Assembly: GCA_937139405.1 (NCBI GenBank)
Contig: CAKZPV010000004.1
Span: 248,001-312,000, forward strand
From: an uncultured Nitrospirota bacterium
GTDB taxonomy: Bacteria > Nitrospirota > Nitrospiria > Nitrospirales > UBA8639
Direction of reading: 5' to 3'
Length of the DNA stretch: 64,000 bases
A program made the position numbers and the translations under genes. Numbering within the stretch: the stretch's first letter is position 1; the number at the start of each line of letters is the position of its first letter. Below, in pieces: positions 9,869 through 18,516 of this stretch. The notes below the pieces were generated by a model that was given only the letters and a program-made list of their open reading frames with translations, was not told the DNA's origin and ran no database searches.

Positions 9869-11122
9869 CTAGGGGGATGCGGCAACAGAGGGCTTTGAGA
9901 ATCGTTTCACCCGTTCAGGTGAACGGACGAGGCTCTCACTAGCTACAGCGTACGCAAGAACCAACCAAAAAACTTTCCCTTGATGGTAAGAATGGTGAAA
10001 ACTAATGAGTAAAATGAAAAGTAGCATGGCCAATGGCTGTTGGCCATACACCCCAGATCTAGCCTTCCAGGCTCCGCGGAAAACCAGCGCTAGGCCTACA
10101 AAAAAAGGGATGGCTCCAAGAAGTCCAACCTCAAGCAAGACCCAAAAATAGATGGAATGAGGATCACGAGTCGGTTTGCCAACACGTGAACCCAATTCAA
10201 AATAATGCTTAGTCGGGCCCCATCCCTGCAGGGGTTTTTCTACAAACATATCCATGGCCCGTGAGTGAATTTTACCTCGCCCAGACGTGCCCCCTTCCAT
10301 GATAGTTCTTTCCCACCGCACACGAACTGCCTCAGATTGGTATATTACGGCGACAATAAAGCCTATTGCCAAGAGTAGCACCAACAGAACTTTCGGGTTT
10401 ACTTTCAAACCTCGTCCCTTAAACATCAATACACAAAACGCTACTAAGAGAGCAGCCATGCTACTCCGAGATCCACTTTGGACAATAGCGACAGCCAAAA
10501 CACTAAAAGAAAACCAGGCAAACCCGCGAATTTTATAATTAGTGATCCTTTGATTACCGGCAAGCCCTATAAGAGCAAGCAATCCCAAAGATAAAAGAGC
10601 AGCATAGCTATTTGCATTGAGACCAGCAGCCGTAACACGATTCTGAGCAATCTCGGTCCTTAATACTCCAGATAAAACCAACAGAGCTAGACAAAAACAG
10701 GAGATTCCAAATATTAATAAGGCTCTTTTGGTAATACCTTCATTAATCATCAAATTTTGTGAAACCCAAAATAATACAAGCAACTGGAGAAAGGTCACAA
10801 AATACAGAATGATCGATCTTTCAAATCTTTCCTCTTGAATCATTCCCAAAATGACGTACACCAATAGGTAAACTGCAAAATAAAAAAAAGCAGGCTTAGG
10901 CGGCTGAAAACAGACTCTGGGTTGCAAACAGGCTAGCCCCAAAAAAATGAACCCAAATAACTTAGAAAGGGTGAAATTTCCAAACCCTGGGCCTATATTC
11001 AGCGTTTCAAATGGGATAAAAAAAATAAAGACATAAAACGCAAAGCATAAAAAGGGATGAGCATCACGAACCAGAATACGGTTTTGATGTTGAAAAGAAT
11101 TGTTATTAGGAAGTCCACTCAT
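9869..11122 (-). CDS. O-antigen ligase / Wzy-like polymerase family membrane protein
   Basis: A 417-residue polytopic membrane protein with about ten to twelve hydrophobic segments (for example FAFYVFIFFIPF and VLLVLLLAIGFIVAVIY). A large outward loop is followed by RDPHSIYFWVLLEVGLLG, the conserved His and the ExGxxG-like pattern of the Wzy_C/WaaL family. It would join polymerised glycan to its acceptor lipid (ligase) or link repeat units (polymerase) at the periplasmic face. Because the locus also encodes a Wzm/Wzt exporter, which does not need Wzy, ligation to lipid A-core or another acceptor is the better guess. The two roles cannot be separated by sequence alone. Confidence 0.8.
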   Translation of the reverse strand: MSGLPNNNSFQHQNRILVRDAHPFLCFAFYVFIFFIPFETLNIGPGFGNFTLSKLFGFIFLGLACLQPRVCFQPPKPAFFYFAVYLLVYVILGMIQEERFERSIILYFVTFLQLLVLFWVSQNLMINEGITKRALLIFGISCFCLALLVLSGVLRTEIAQNRVTAAGLNANSYAALLSLGLLALIGLAGNQRITNYKIRGFAWFSFSVLAVAIVQSGSRSSMAALLVAFCVLMFKGRGLKVNPKVLLVLLLAIGFIVAVIYQSEAVRVRWERTIMEGGTSGRGKIHSRAMDMFVEKPLQGWGPTKHYFELGSRVGKPTRDPHSIYFWVLLEVGLLGAIPFFVGLALVFRGAWKARSGVYGQQPLAMLLFILLISFHHSYHQGKVFWLVLAYAVASESLVRSPERVKRFSKPSVAASP

Positions 11123-11493
11123 TTTTATAATAAGCTTGTGGCAAATTCACAAATGGTAGGTTCTTAGGGGGGTTTATGAGTACAGTACACTTTTTTTGAA
11201 AATTTATTACATCCCAAAGCTAGGCTAGTACCACAAAATTCAATTTTTCCTGGTTCAACAATGACTTTTACGAATGAACACGAAAGAAATGAACCTAGCT
11301 TCTCACATTCATCTTAGAAAATTACAGTAAATATTTTTCTTCGTGCAATATCTATCAAAGAATTTAGCGCACTCTTTCTACTTAAAAGAAAACATAGGGG
11401 CCTCGAAACTTAACAGCCCTGGCTAGGGAAAAGACAACTACTCAATATAAAGACTCTTTTCAGAACTCCAGGCTTCCTCTATCCATCTATTTA
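11123..11493. other. Intergenic, no gene seen
   Basis: A 371-base AT-rich spacer between the ligase/polymerase gene and the glycosyltransferase upstream of it. I saw no open frame with coding character, no strong hairpin followed by a T-run on the minus strand, and no repeat. Confidence 0.4.
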
Positions 11494-12420
11494 CTAGAGT
11501 CCAGGTATCACCATCTGCCGTCCCATTATCTTTCCCCAAAGGTATAACATCTTCCTAAAACCAAACGATCCCAGAAAAGACCCGACTAAGATGACATATG
11601 CCTTCGGATTCATAGGGTATCCTTTAATGACACCTAAAATAATTTCCCTACCTTTTGAAGTATCCCCATTCATGCAATACATCATTCCAAGGATATAATT
11701 TCGCCGACTGTATTCTTTCAAGTCCTCTTTGATAAATCGATCGTACTTCTCCAGCCAGGCTTCATATCCTCTAATCTGTAGTCCTAAATTTTTGCTCAGC
11801 GCGTTTTTGTGGATTCCATACTTTATCAGAGGTTGATTGATGCACTCGAACTGAAATTTTTGGGAAATTCGCAACCACATATCATAATCGAGGCCATATG
11901 GAATGCTACAATCAAATTCTCCAACCTGGGCAAAACATTTGGTTCGTAAAAGAACGCTTGAAAGTGTCAAAAAGTTTTCTTTGAGTAAACGAGAGAAGAG
12001 ATCACCGCTTTCTGGATACACTCTAACATTCAATACTTTACCAGTCTCCACATCGACATCCATTCGACCACAGTGAACCGCTCCAACCTCAAATGGGCTT
12101 TGGTTAAGACTTGCTACCTGTAGTTCAAGCTTCTCTGGAAGCCACTCATCGTCATCATCAAGATACCCGATATATTCGCCCATCGCCTTTTGCAGCCCAG
12201 TATTTCTACCTCCAGCCTCTCCTTTATTTTTTTCATGCCGGAAATATTTTATCCTTGCATCTGAAAAACTCTTCACAACCTGAGCAGTTTCGTCAGTAGA
12301 GCAATCATCGATCACAATTAATTCCAAATCCTGAAAAGTCTGATCCAAAACACTTTGAATCGCCCGCCTGAGGATTGGCGCCCGATTAAAGGTAAGAATC
12401 ACAACACTTACTTTTGGCAT
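11494..12420 (-). CDS. Family 2 glycosyltransferase (GT-A fold)
   Basis: A 308-residue GT2 enzyme. KVSVVILTFNRAPILRRAI starts the GT-A Rossmann-like domain, LIVIDDCSTDET is the first Asp region, and GYLDDDDEW (near residue 90) is the DXD-type metal- and nucleotide-sugar-binding site. The C-terminal part carries DYDMWLRISQKF, the common WxR element of this GT2 group. It has no membrane segments, so it is cytoplasmic or peripheral. It lies 31 bases after another GT2 gene with very similar layout, and the pair may be an ancient tandem duplication. Donor and acceptor are unknown. Confidence 0.88.
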   Translation of the reverse strand: MPKVSVVILTFNRAPILRRAIQSVLDQTFQDLELIVIDDCSTDETAQVVKSFSDARIKYFRHEKNKGEAGGRNTGLQKAMGEYIGYLDDDDEWLPEKLELQVASLNQSPFEVGAVHCGRMDVDVETGKVLNVRVYPESGDLFSRLLKENFLTLSSVLLRTKCFAQVGEFDCSIPYGLDYDMWLRISQKFQFECINQPLIKYGIHKNALSKNLGLQIRGYEAWLEKYDRFIKEDLKEYSRRNYILGMMYCMNGDTSKGREIILGVIKGYPMNPKAYVILVGSFLGSFGFRKMLYLWGKIMGRQMVIPGL

Positions 12421-12451
12421 AAGTTAATAGATCCCTTCTAACCTAATCAGC

Positions 12452-13369
12452 TCAATGACCGACACTGCCCGTAAACTTTTGTTTAAGCTCTTTTACCTTG
12501 GTCCAGGTGCCGTGCCCAACCAAGGACAATGCAAAATCAAGGTAATATCGAAGCGCATATGGATACAGTCTTATGGCTTCACGATATGCGAGACGTCCCT
12601 GCTTAAAGTCTCCCTTCCGACAATACATTTCTCCAACAGCTAACATGTGATGACTGAAATATTTTGGCAACTCACTTGGAAAAGTTTTATGCTTTTCCAA
12701 CATCAAGGCAATTCCTTTCATTATAGCCTGAGGATTCGTCCAAATTTTATGTTCATGCGTATAGTATTTAAGGAGAGGGAGAGATACACATTCGATATGA
12801 AATTTTGCAGCTAAGCGAATCCAAAGATCATAATCCTGAAAACTTGGCAATGTATGATCAAACACCCCAACTTCCTCAAAACATACTCTTTTCAAAACTG
12901 TTGATGATGTTGAGCCAATACAATTCTCACGCAGCATATCAGTTGACAGATCACCCCTTTGCGCAGGAGTTCTTTGTCCCAATACCTTTCCAGTTGCTCG
13001 ATCAATGGCTCGACATCCAGTATAGACAAGACCTACATTAGGAGCACTTCTCTTGAGCAAGTCCATTTGAAGTTCAAGCTTTGTTGGCTCCCACTCATCA
13101 TCATCATCAAGAAATGCAATGTACTCAGATTGACTCTTGGCAATTCCTGTATTCCGAGCAACGGAACCACCACGGTTTTCATCATGACGAACATATTGTA
13201 TTGACACAGCCTTGAACTCTTTGACAACACGACTCGTATCATCTGTAGATGCGTCATCAACAACAATGACCTCAAAATCAGTAAATGTCTGAGAGAGAAC
13301 ACTGTCCAGTGCCGTCCTAAGATAGGCTGCTCGATTACAAGTTGGAATAATGACAGAAACTGTAGCCAT
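12452..13369 (-). CDS. Family 2 glycosyltransferase (GT-A fold)
   Basis: A 305-residue GT2 enzyme. TVSVIIPTCNRAAYLRTAL opens the nucleotide-binding domain, VIVVDDASTDDT is the first acidic motif, AFLDDDDEWEPTKLELQ contains the DXD-type site, and DYDLWIRLAAKF is the C-terminal element. It is closest in plan to its downstream neighbour: both have SVxRxTGI/GGRNTGL-type segments and a C-terminal tail of about 60 residues. It should add one sugar to the growing lipid-linked glycan in the cytoplasm. The ATG at 13369 is the only reasonable start. Confidence 0.88.
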   Translation of the reverse strand: MATVSVIIPTCNRAAYLRTALDSVLSQTFTDFEVIVVDDASTDDTSRVVKEFKAVSIQYVRHDENRGGSVARNTGIAKSQSEYIAFLDDDDEWEPTKLELQMDLLKRSAPNVGLVYTGCRAIDRATGKVLGQRTPAQRGDLSTDMLRENCIGSTSSTVLKRVCFEEVGVFDHTLPSFQDYDLWIRLAAKFHIECVSLPLLKYYTHEHKIWTNPQAIMKGIALMLEKHKTFPSELPKYFSHHMLAVGEMYCRKGDFKQGRLAYREAIRLYPYALRYYLDFALSLVGHGTWTKVKELKQKFTGSVGH

Positions 13370-13514
13370 AAGAATTTCTTGTGTTATCGTTGTTTTTTGA
13401 CACTATAAATAGATGAAAGGGTTCAAAGAGTATTTATTGACTGCTCTGCTTAGAGGAAAACGCATACAAGAACATCTTTCTTATTAGTGAAGGGAACGTC
13501 ACGCAGAATCTTGC

Positions 13515-15398
13515 TCATAACGATCTACCAAGGAGTGTGCTAACCTTTTCCTGCCGCATCCAAAACTCTAAAATCAACAAATGCCACAGATGGTCGGGTG
13601 CCGTGCCATCCCTCACACTTTGATCTAATTGCCGCAAAGCCACGTCAGCATTTATCCATCCTTCCTTTTGAAGAATCGAGTCATGAAAAGCCGCTTTTGC
13701 TAACGGCAGCCAACGACCCACAATCCAACGCCGAACGGGAATTCCAAACCCTTTCTTGGGCCTATTAGCCACGGTCATTCCAATTTTCTTTTTAGCTAAG
13801 GCACGAAGAATAGCCTTCAAATTCCCCCTATACAGTCGCTGATCAAATGTAAGAGCCGAGGCAAACTCCCAAAGGATATGATCCAAAAAAGGACTCCGAG
13901 CTTCCAGTCCATAATACATGGTAGCCCCGTCAACTTTTGTCAAATACTCGCCTTCAAAACGATTAACACGATCATAATTCAAAACCTTGGACAAAATTTC
14001 ACTTCCCTTATTCTTTGAGTACAATCCTTTTTGATCTTTCGTTCCAACAGGTTGTGTATTCGTAAATCGACCACCCAGCAGGCTTCCTATTTCGTCTTCC
14101 GGTAAATATTCGACCGTCCGAGTGAAAGCGGTGAGGTCTCCAGATGCATAATCTAATAAGGCTGCAGCACGACGAAGAGGCCCAACTCGTGGGACGACTG
14201 ATCCAAACTTAAACCATTGATTGCACAAAGAAATTGGCAACACACCAGATAATTTTCCAGCCAGCCATAAGTGTCGATGTTGAGGATAGCCAAGAAACAC
14301 GTCATCTCCCCCATCACCAGTCAGCAGAACCTTTATGGAAGACGGAATCATCCGCGATACTCTTAACATCCCAAGAGCCGAAGCAGCCCCAAAGGGTTCA
14401 CCGTACGCTGAGATAAGATCATCAATCTCCGGTTCCTCAGCACCAGACATCTCCAAAATATGATGCTGGATTCCCAGAATTTTTGCCGTTTCGATCGCAT
14501 CAGTGGTTTCATCCCACTGATCACCAGGAGTTCCAATTGTATACGCAGTAACATCTGCTTTAAGCTGAGTGATTGCCCAACAAATCAGACTAGAATCAAT
14601 ACCTCCGCTTAATAATGCCGCAATAGGAACATCTGCCTGCAAACGGATCTCTACAGCCTGAAGAAAAATTCGTTCAACTTCTTCAACGATTTCATTAAAT
14701 GATGCACCTGACACTTTTTTTTGTTCGGGACAAACCCAAAACTTCCGTTGAGAAATGCGTCCATCAGACCATTCCACGATGGTACCTTGAGGCACTTTCA
14801 CGACCCCACGATAAATGCCGTGCTCCTGGGAAATAAATCCTAACTCAAGGAATTCTGTAATCGCGTTACCATCAACCTCCGAAAGAAAGCCTGCAACGCG
14901 AAGGGAACGAACTGTAGAGGCAAAAGCCAGAAATCCCTTACCGATAAAATACACTAAAGGTTTAACCCCTAATCGATCGCGCACGAGAAAGAGCTTTCTC
15001 AAACGATTGTCCCAGAGTCCAAAGGCAAACATTCCTCTCAACCTTGAAACAAGACTGTCCACCCCCCATTCGTGATATCCGTGGATCAAGATTTCAGTAT
15101 CAGTATGACTAAGAAATTTATATCCACAACGCTGAAGGTCTTTTCGCAATTCCCGATAATTGTATATCGCACCATTAAACACTACACCCAGGGAATGATC
15201 TTCAGATACGAAAGGTTGCCTTCCTGCATCACTGAGATCAAAGATTGCCAGTCGTCGGTGTCCAAGGATTGCTGTTTCCCAACATTCGATACCTTCACCA
15301 TCCGGTCCTCGTCGGGCAAGTGAATCAATCATCTCTTGAACCACTCCCTCTGTATTGCTCAACTTAATATCTCCAACAATACCGGCAATACCACACAT
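13515..15398 (-). CDS. asnB: Asparagine synthetase-like amidotransferase (copy 2 of 4), altered glutaminase site
   Basis: A 627-residue AsnB-family protein with Cys2 (MCGIAG) and the synthetase pyrophosphate loop SGGIDSS at 263-269. The glutaminase domain reads FNGAIYNYREL at 74-84. In the family this is FNGEIYN, and here the Glu that contacts substrate glutamine is Ala77 (codon GCG on the coding strand). Arg49 and the Asp of SHTDTE remain. This may weaken glutamine binding, shift the enzyme to free ammonia, or reflect a changed role. It is flanked by two GT2 genes downstream and a GT4 gene upstream, so a carboxylate on the glycan is the likely substrate. The remainder of the protein looks complete. 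Confidence 0.86.
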   Translation of the reverse strand: MCGIAGIVGDIKLSNTEGVVQEMIDSLARRGPDGEGIECWETAILGHRRLAIFDLSDAGRQPFVSEDHSLGVVFNGAIYNYRELRKDLQRCGYKFLSHTDTEILIHGYHEWGVDSLVSRLRGMFAFGLWDNRLRKLFLVRDRLGVKPLVYFIGKGFLAFASTVRSLRVAGFLSEVDGNAITEFLELGFISQEHGIYRGVVKVPQGTIVEWSDGRISQRKFWVCPEQKKVSGASFNEIVEEVERIFLQAVEIRLQADVPIAALLSGGIDSSLICWAITQLKADVTAYTIGTPGDQWDETTDAIETAKILGIQHHILEMSGAEEPEIDDLISAYGEPFGAASALGMLRVSRMIPSSIKVLLTGDGGDDVFLGYPQHRHLWLAGKLSGVLPISLCNQWFKFGSVVPRVGPLRRAAALLDYASGDLTAFTRTVEYLPEDEIGSLLGGRFTNTQPVGTKDQKGLYSKNKGSEILSKVLNYDRVNRFEGEYLTKVDGATMYYGLEARSPFLDHILWEFASALTFDQRLYRGNLKAILRALAKKKIGMTVANRPKKGFGIPVRRWIVGRWLPLAKAAFHDSILQKEGWINADVALRQLDQSVRDGTAPDHLWHLLILEFWMRQEKVSTLLGRSL

Positions 15399-15955
15399 TT
15401 ACAGCTCTTTTCTTTTAAGAAATGTCATATTTGATTGAACCGTTTTCTATCAAAGTAGCCGACGGTCAATAGGCTGGCAACGCAATTTAAGTACACCCAA
15501 TGCAAACCAGTCATGGGAAACAATGAGGACAACTAAAACACAGCAACTATTGAATATGAGAAGAGAGAAACACCTAATTAATCCAAATGAAATTCCAAGA
15601 AAATAGGGCCTCTGGAAAGGTAGAAAAAATTGAGACCAATAATAAATAATTAAGCCTAGAAACAGCAGCTCAGCCTGGAAAACGATTTTTCCTTATTTTC
15701 GAACGAAACCACAAGCAAGCTGAAGTTGTTAGAAAAGATTGAGCTCCATGAGGCTCCTCATTTCCTGTTACCGCGGTCGACGCACAATCACGCATCTGAA
15801 TAGTTATAAGGTATGTCGTCAATTGACACTAGGGGGTTCATCAATTCAGGTAGAAATCTATGGACAACTCTTAACGGTAACATACTTGGGTAATCAGACT
15901 TAACGTTTCACAAAATATTCATCGTACCTTATTATTGTTTTTCTGTACTCCATAC
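15399..15955. other. Intergenic, no gene seen
   Basis: A 557-base spacer, one of the longest in the locus, between the second amidotransferase gene and the GT4 gene. I saw no coding frame, transposase fragment or RNA gene. A separate promoter for the amidotransferase and the genes after it could lie here, but none can be pointed to. Confidence 0.35.
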
Positions 15956-17179
15956 TCATGATGTCGTTTCTAAATATAGCCTGATCAATTGGTCATTCAG
16001 TTTATTGATATCAAAGTAATTTTCCACATAGAAGCGCCCCGCTCTTCCCATCTTGGACCAGGACTCTGGGTGATCAATAAGATATGTCAACCGCTCCGCT
16101 AACGCATCGACATCGCGTTCCTTGACCAAAAAACCAGACACTCCATCTTTAACCAATTCCGGAATTCCGCTATGTAAAGTACTGAGGATCGGCAACCCCA
16201 TGGCCATAGCCTCTTTGATGACGTTGGGAATGCCTTCTTGATCGCCATCATTGGCAGTAATACTCGGAGCGATCAATATATGTGCACTCTGCAAATATTT
16301 CATCACTTCATCGGCATTTTTTCTTCCGACCAACTGCACATATCCTTTCAGGCCACGCATCTCAATCAACTGCTCCAACGTCTCACCTAACACCCCCTCC
16401 CCAATGATCACATAGTTCACTAGTCTTCCAGATTCAATAACGCGCGCGACCGCTTCAATCGCATAAACGATGCCTTTTTTTTCCACCAATCGAGCAATCG
16501 TTATTAGCTGAATCGAATCATTAGGAACCAACTCTTTCTGTGAATACGCAAACTTATCACAACGAATTCCTGAGGGTAGGACAACAATTTTATCTGCGGC
16601 ACAGCCTTGCTCAACAATTCGATCTTTCAGGGAATCACTAACGGGAAGAAAAAGATCCCCAGCGCCAAACAATTCATCATAAATATGAGGCGTACAGTGC
16701 ACCGCTTGAGTAGCATCATATCCTCTAAATGAAGTCACCAACTTTACCCTCCCATCCAGAATCTGCTTTATACATAATCCCTCAAGCCCTAATGACCCAA
16801 ATTGGCAATGGATAATGTCATAGGGGCCGTTTTCTAGAAAAGGAACAACCTGATAGAGCAAATCCAAAGAGCCAGCTCTCAATCCATATTTCAAAAAATT
16901 CAAAGATCGTATGATGGGCAAAGGATTTGTAGCAATAAATCGAATTATAATTTTCAGCGCTCTCGCAACACGAAAAATTTTGTTCTTGGGAATCTGAGGG
17001 TAAACCGTATAACTTAGTAAGTCATATTGCGTTAATTCTTTATTAACGTTAAGGTCTCTTCTTCCGCCACTCGCAAAAATAGACACATCATGGCCACGCT
17101 CGAGAACGCCAGTGATTTGGTTATGTATGAATGTCTCCGATAACGAGGGAAACTCATGAACCAGAAAAGCGATCTTCAT
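15956..17179 (-). CDS. Family 4 glycosyltransferase (exopolysaccharide type)
   Basis: A 407-residue GT-B enzyme. FLVHEFPSLSETFIHNQI at the N-terminus is the signature start of the WcaL/AmsK-like group of GT4 enzymes from colanic-acid-type and related clusters. IIHCQFGSLG and VTSFRGYDAT follow in the acceptor domain. The donor domain has LITIARLVEKKG and EGIPNVIKEAMAMGLPILST, then HSGIPELV, the nucleotide-sugar-binding loop. Members transfer galactose or other hexoses to lipid-linked oligosaccharides, but the sugar here is unknown. It lies 79 bases after a GT2 gene in the same direction. Confidence 0.88.
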   Translation of the reverse strand: MKIAFLVHEFPSLSETFIHNQITGVLERGHDVSIFASGGRRDLNVNKELTQYDLLSYTVYPQIPKNKIFRVARALKIIIRFIATNPLPIIRSLNFLKYGLRAGSLDLLYQVVPFLENGPYDIIHCQFGSLGLEGLCIKQILDGRVKLVTSFRGYDATQAVHCTPHIYDELFGAGDLFLPVSDSLKDRIVEQGCAADKIVVLPSGIRCDKFAYSQKELVPNDSIQLITIARLVEKKGIVYAIEAVARVIESGRLVNYVIIGEGVLGETLEQLIEMRGLKGYVQLVGRKNADEVMKYLQSAHILIAPSITANDGDQEGIPNVIKEAMAMGLPILSTLHSGIPELVKDGVSGFLVKERDVDALAERLTYLIDHPESWSKMGRAGRFYVENYFDINKLNDQLIRLYLETTS

Positions 17180-17258
17180 AACTATTTCTTCTTACCATAA
17201 TGGCAAGTCCATCTTCTCATCCATGCACAGCATACACAACAACTCAAAGTCTTCAGCA

Positions 17259-18245
17259 CTAATCTTTCAAAATTAGGGGCATAATGACACCAATAGCTAA
17301 CGCCTTAACCCTTCTAACCAATGATCGAAATTTTCCAAATAGGAAATTCCCCTCGGCTAGAAATGCAATTGGTGAAAACGCATAATTAAACTTTTTAAAA
17401 ACGGTAAAATAAAGACGATATTTCTGCCATGGCGATCGAACGGCCTTCACCATATGATAATTTATTCTAGAAAAGAATTTCATACCTTCATGTCTAATAA
17501 GATCCCTATTGGCAGGTACAATTTCACACAGCAAATCTAACACCTCCAGGGAATCTTCACACCAATCAATAACCTTCGCCGAAAAAGTTCGCTCCTCATC
17601 ATGCTGGCGAGCACTCGCTTTGATATCTTCAATATCAATGCGGCCAAATCCTATCGATAACCGCATTACAGCCGTCACATCGCAAAATAGATTATGTTTA
17701 GACTTGAGTCCTCCAATTCCCTGAAGTCTTTTTGTGTTCAAGAGGGTATTGCAAAGATATGGCCACATCCTTCCCTTCATCCAGGCCAAGACAAAATCAT
17801 CATTGGAAAGCCCTCTGACCAAATTAGCCTGCTGAGCAATGACTTTCCCTTGTGAATCAATTAACCGAAGACCAGTACGAATGGTGCCCACATCGACATT
17901 GCCTTTTACTGCCTTCATGCATACTTCAATAAAGCCAGGATCTATCATGTCATCATCCTGCAATAAAAGAAGATATACACCCCGTGCCTCGCTTATACAA
18001 AAATTCCAATTGTTAGGTGCGCCAATATTCTCGGCATGTCGAATATATCTGATTCGAGAATCTGAAAAACTCTTGAGAAATTGTTCTGTACTATCTGAGG
18101 AACAGTTATCTGAGACAATGATCTCAAGGTTCCGGTAGCTTTGATCTAATGCACTTTTAAGAGTAAATGGCAAATAAGAGCTAGCCCTGTTATAGGTGGG
18201 GATAGCAATCGTCACAAGTGGAGTTTCTTGATTGGTCATCATCAT
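17259..18245 (-). CDS. Family 2 glycosyltransferase
   Basis: A 328-residue GT2 enzyme. LVTIAIPTYNRASSYLPFTL starts the domain, IIVSDNCSSDST is the first acidic motif, and LLLQDDDMIDPGF contains the DXD-type metal site (near residue 95). The C-terminal third is more helical and basic and ends in a hydrophobic stretch (VRRVKALAIGVIMPLI) that might sit on the membrane. Three adjacent Met codons begin the frame (18245-18237), and any could be the start. It is likely co-transcribed with the GT4 gene that follows. No donor can be assigned. Confidence 0.85.
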   Translation of the reverse strand: MMMTNQETPLVTIAIPTYNRASSYLPFTLKSALDQSYRNLEIIVSDNCSSDSTEQFLKSFSDSRIRYIRHAENIGAPNNWNFCISEARGVYLLLLQDDDMIDPGFIEVCMKAVKGNVDVGTIRTGLRLIDSQGKVIAQQANLVRGLSNDDFVLAWMKGRMWPYLCNTLLNTKRLQGIGGLKSKHNLFCDVTAVMRLSIGFGRIDIEDIKASARQHDEERTFSAKVIDWCEDSLEVLDLLCEIVPANRDLIRHEGMKFFSRINYHMVKAVRSPWQKYRLYFTVFKKFNYAFSPIAFLAEGNFLFGKFRSLVRRVKALAIGVIMPLILKD

Positions 18246-18516
18246 GTCACCAGTTAGAAGGTTACTGAGTTAAACGAAAGCACAAAACGTCCGCTTTCCG
18301 GAACGCCAGACAACAAATAAATATCGTCATTTCTCATCCATTGTGACGATAAGAATATTGACTGGAAGCCTGGGAAGAACTATCAATGTTGAGACTTTTG
18401 TCATAAACCAAAGGATAGAACGACTAGAAACTGAAAGACCATAATCGAAGTTCATACTTTTTGTTAGTGTTCATTCAGTAGCATGCGGTAACTATAGTGA
18501 CCTTCATTCGCCTCCA

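Noticed and set aside
11494-13369. The two adjacent GT2 genes as a recent tandem duplication
   Set aside because: They share layout and motifs but differ along most of their length, and the bases do not align closely. At most an ancient duplication can be argued.
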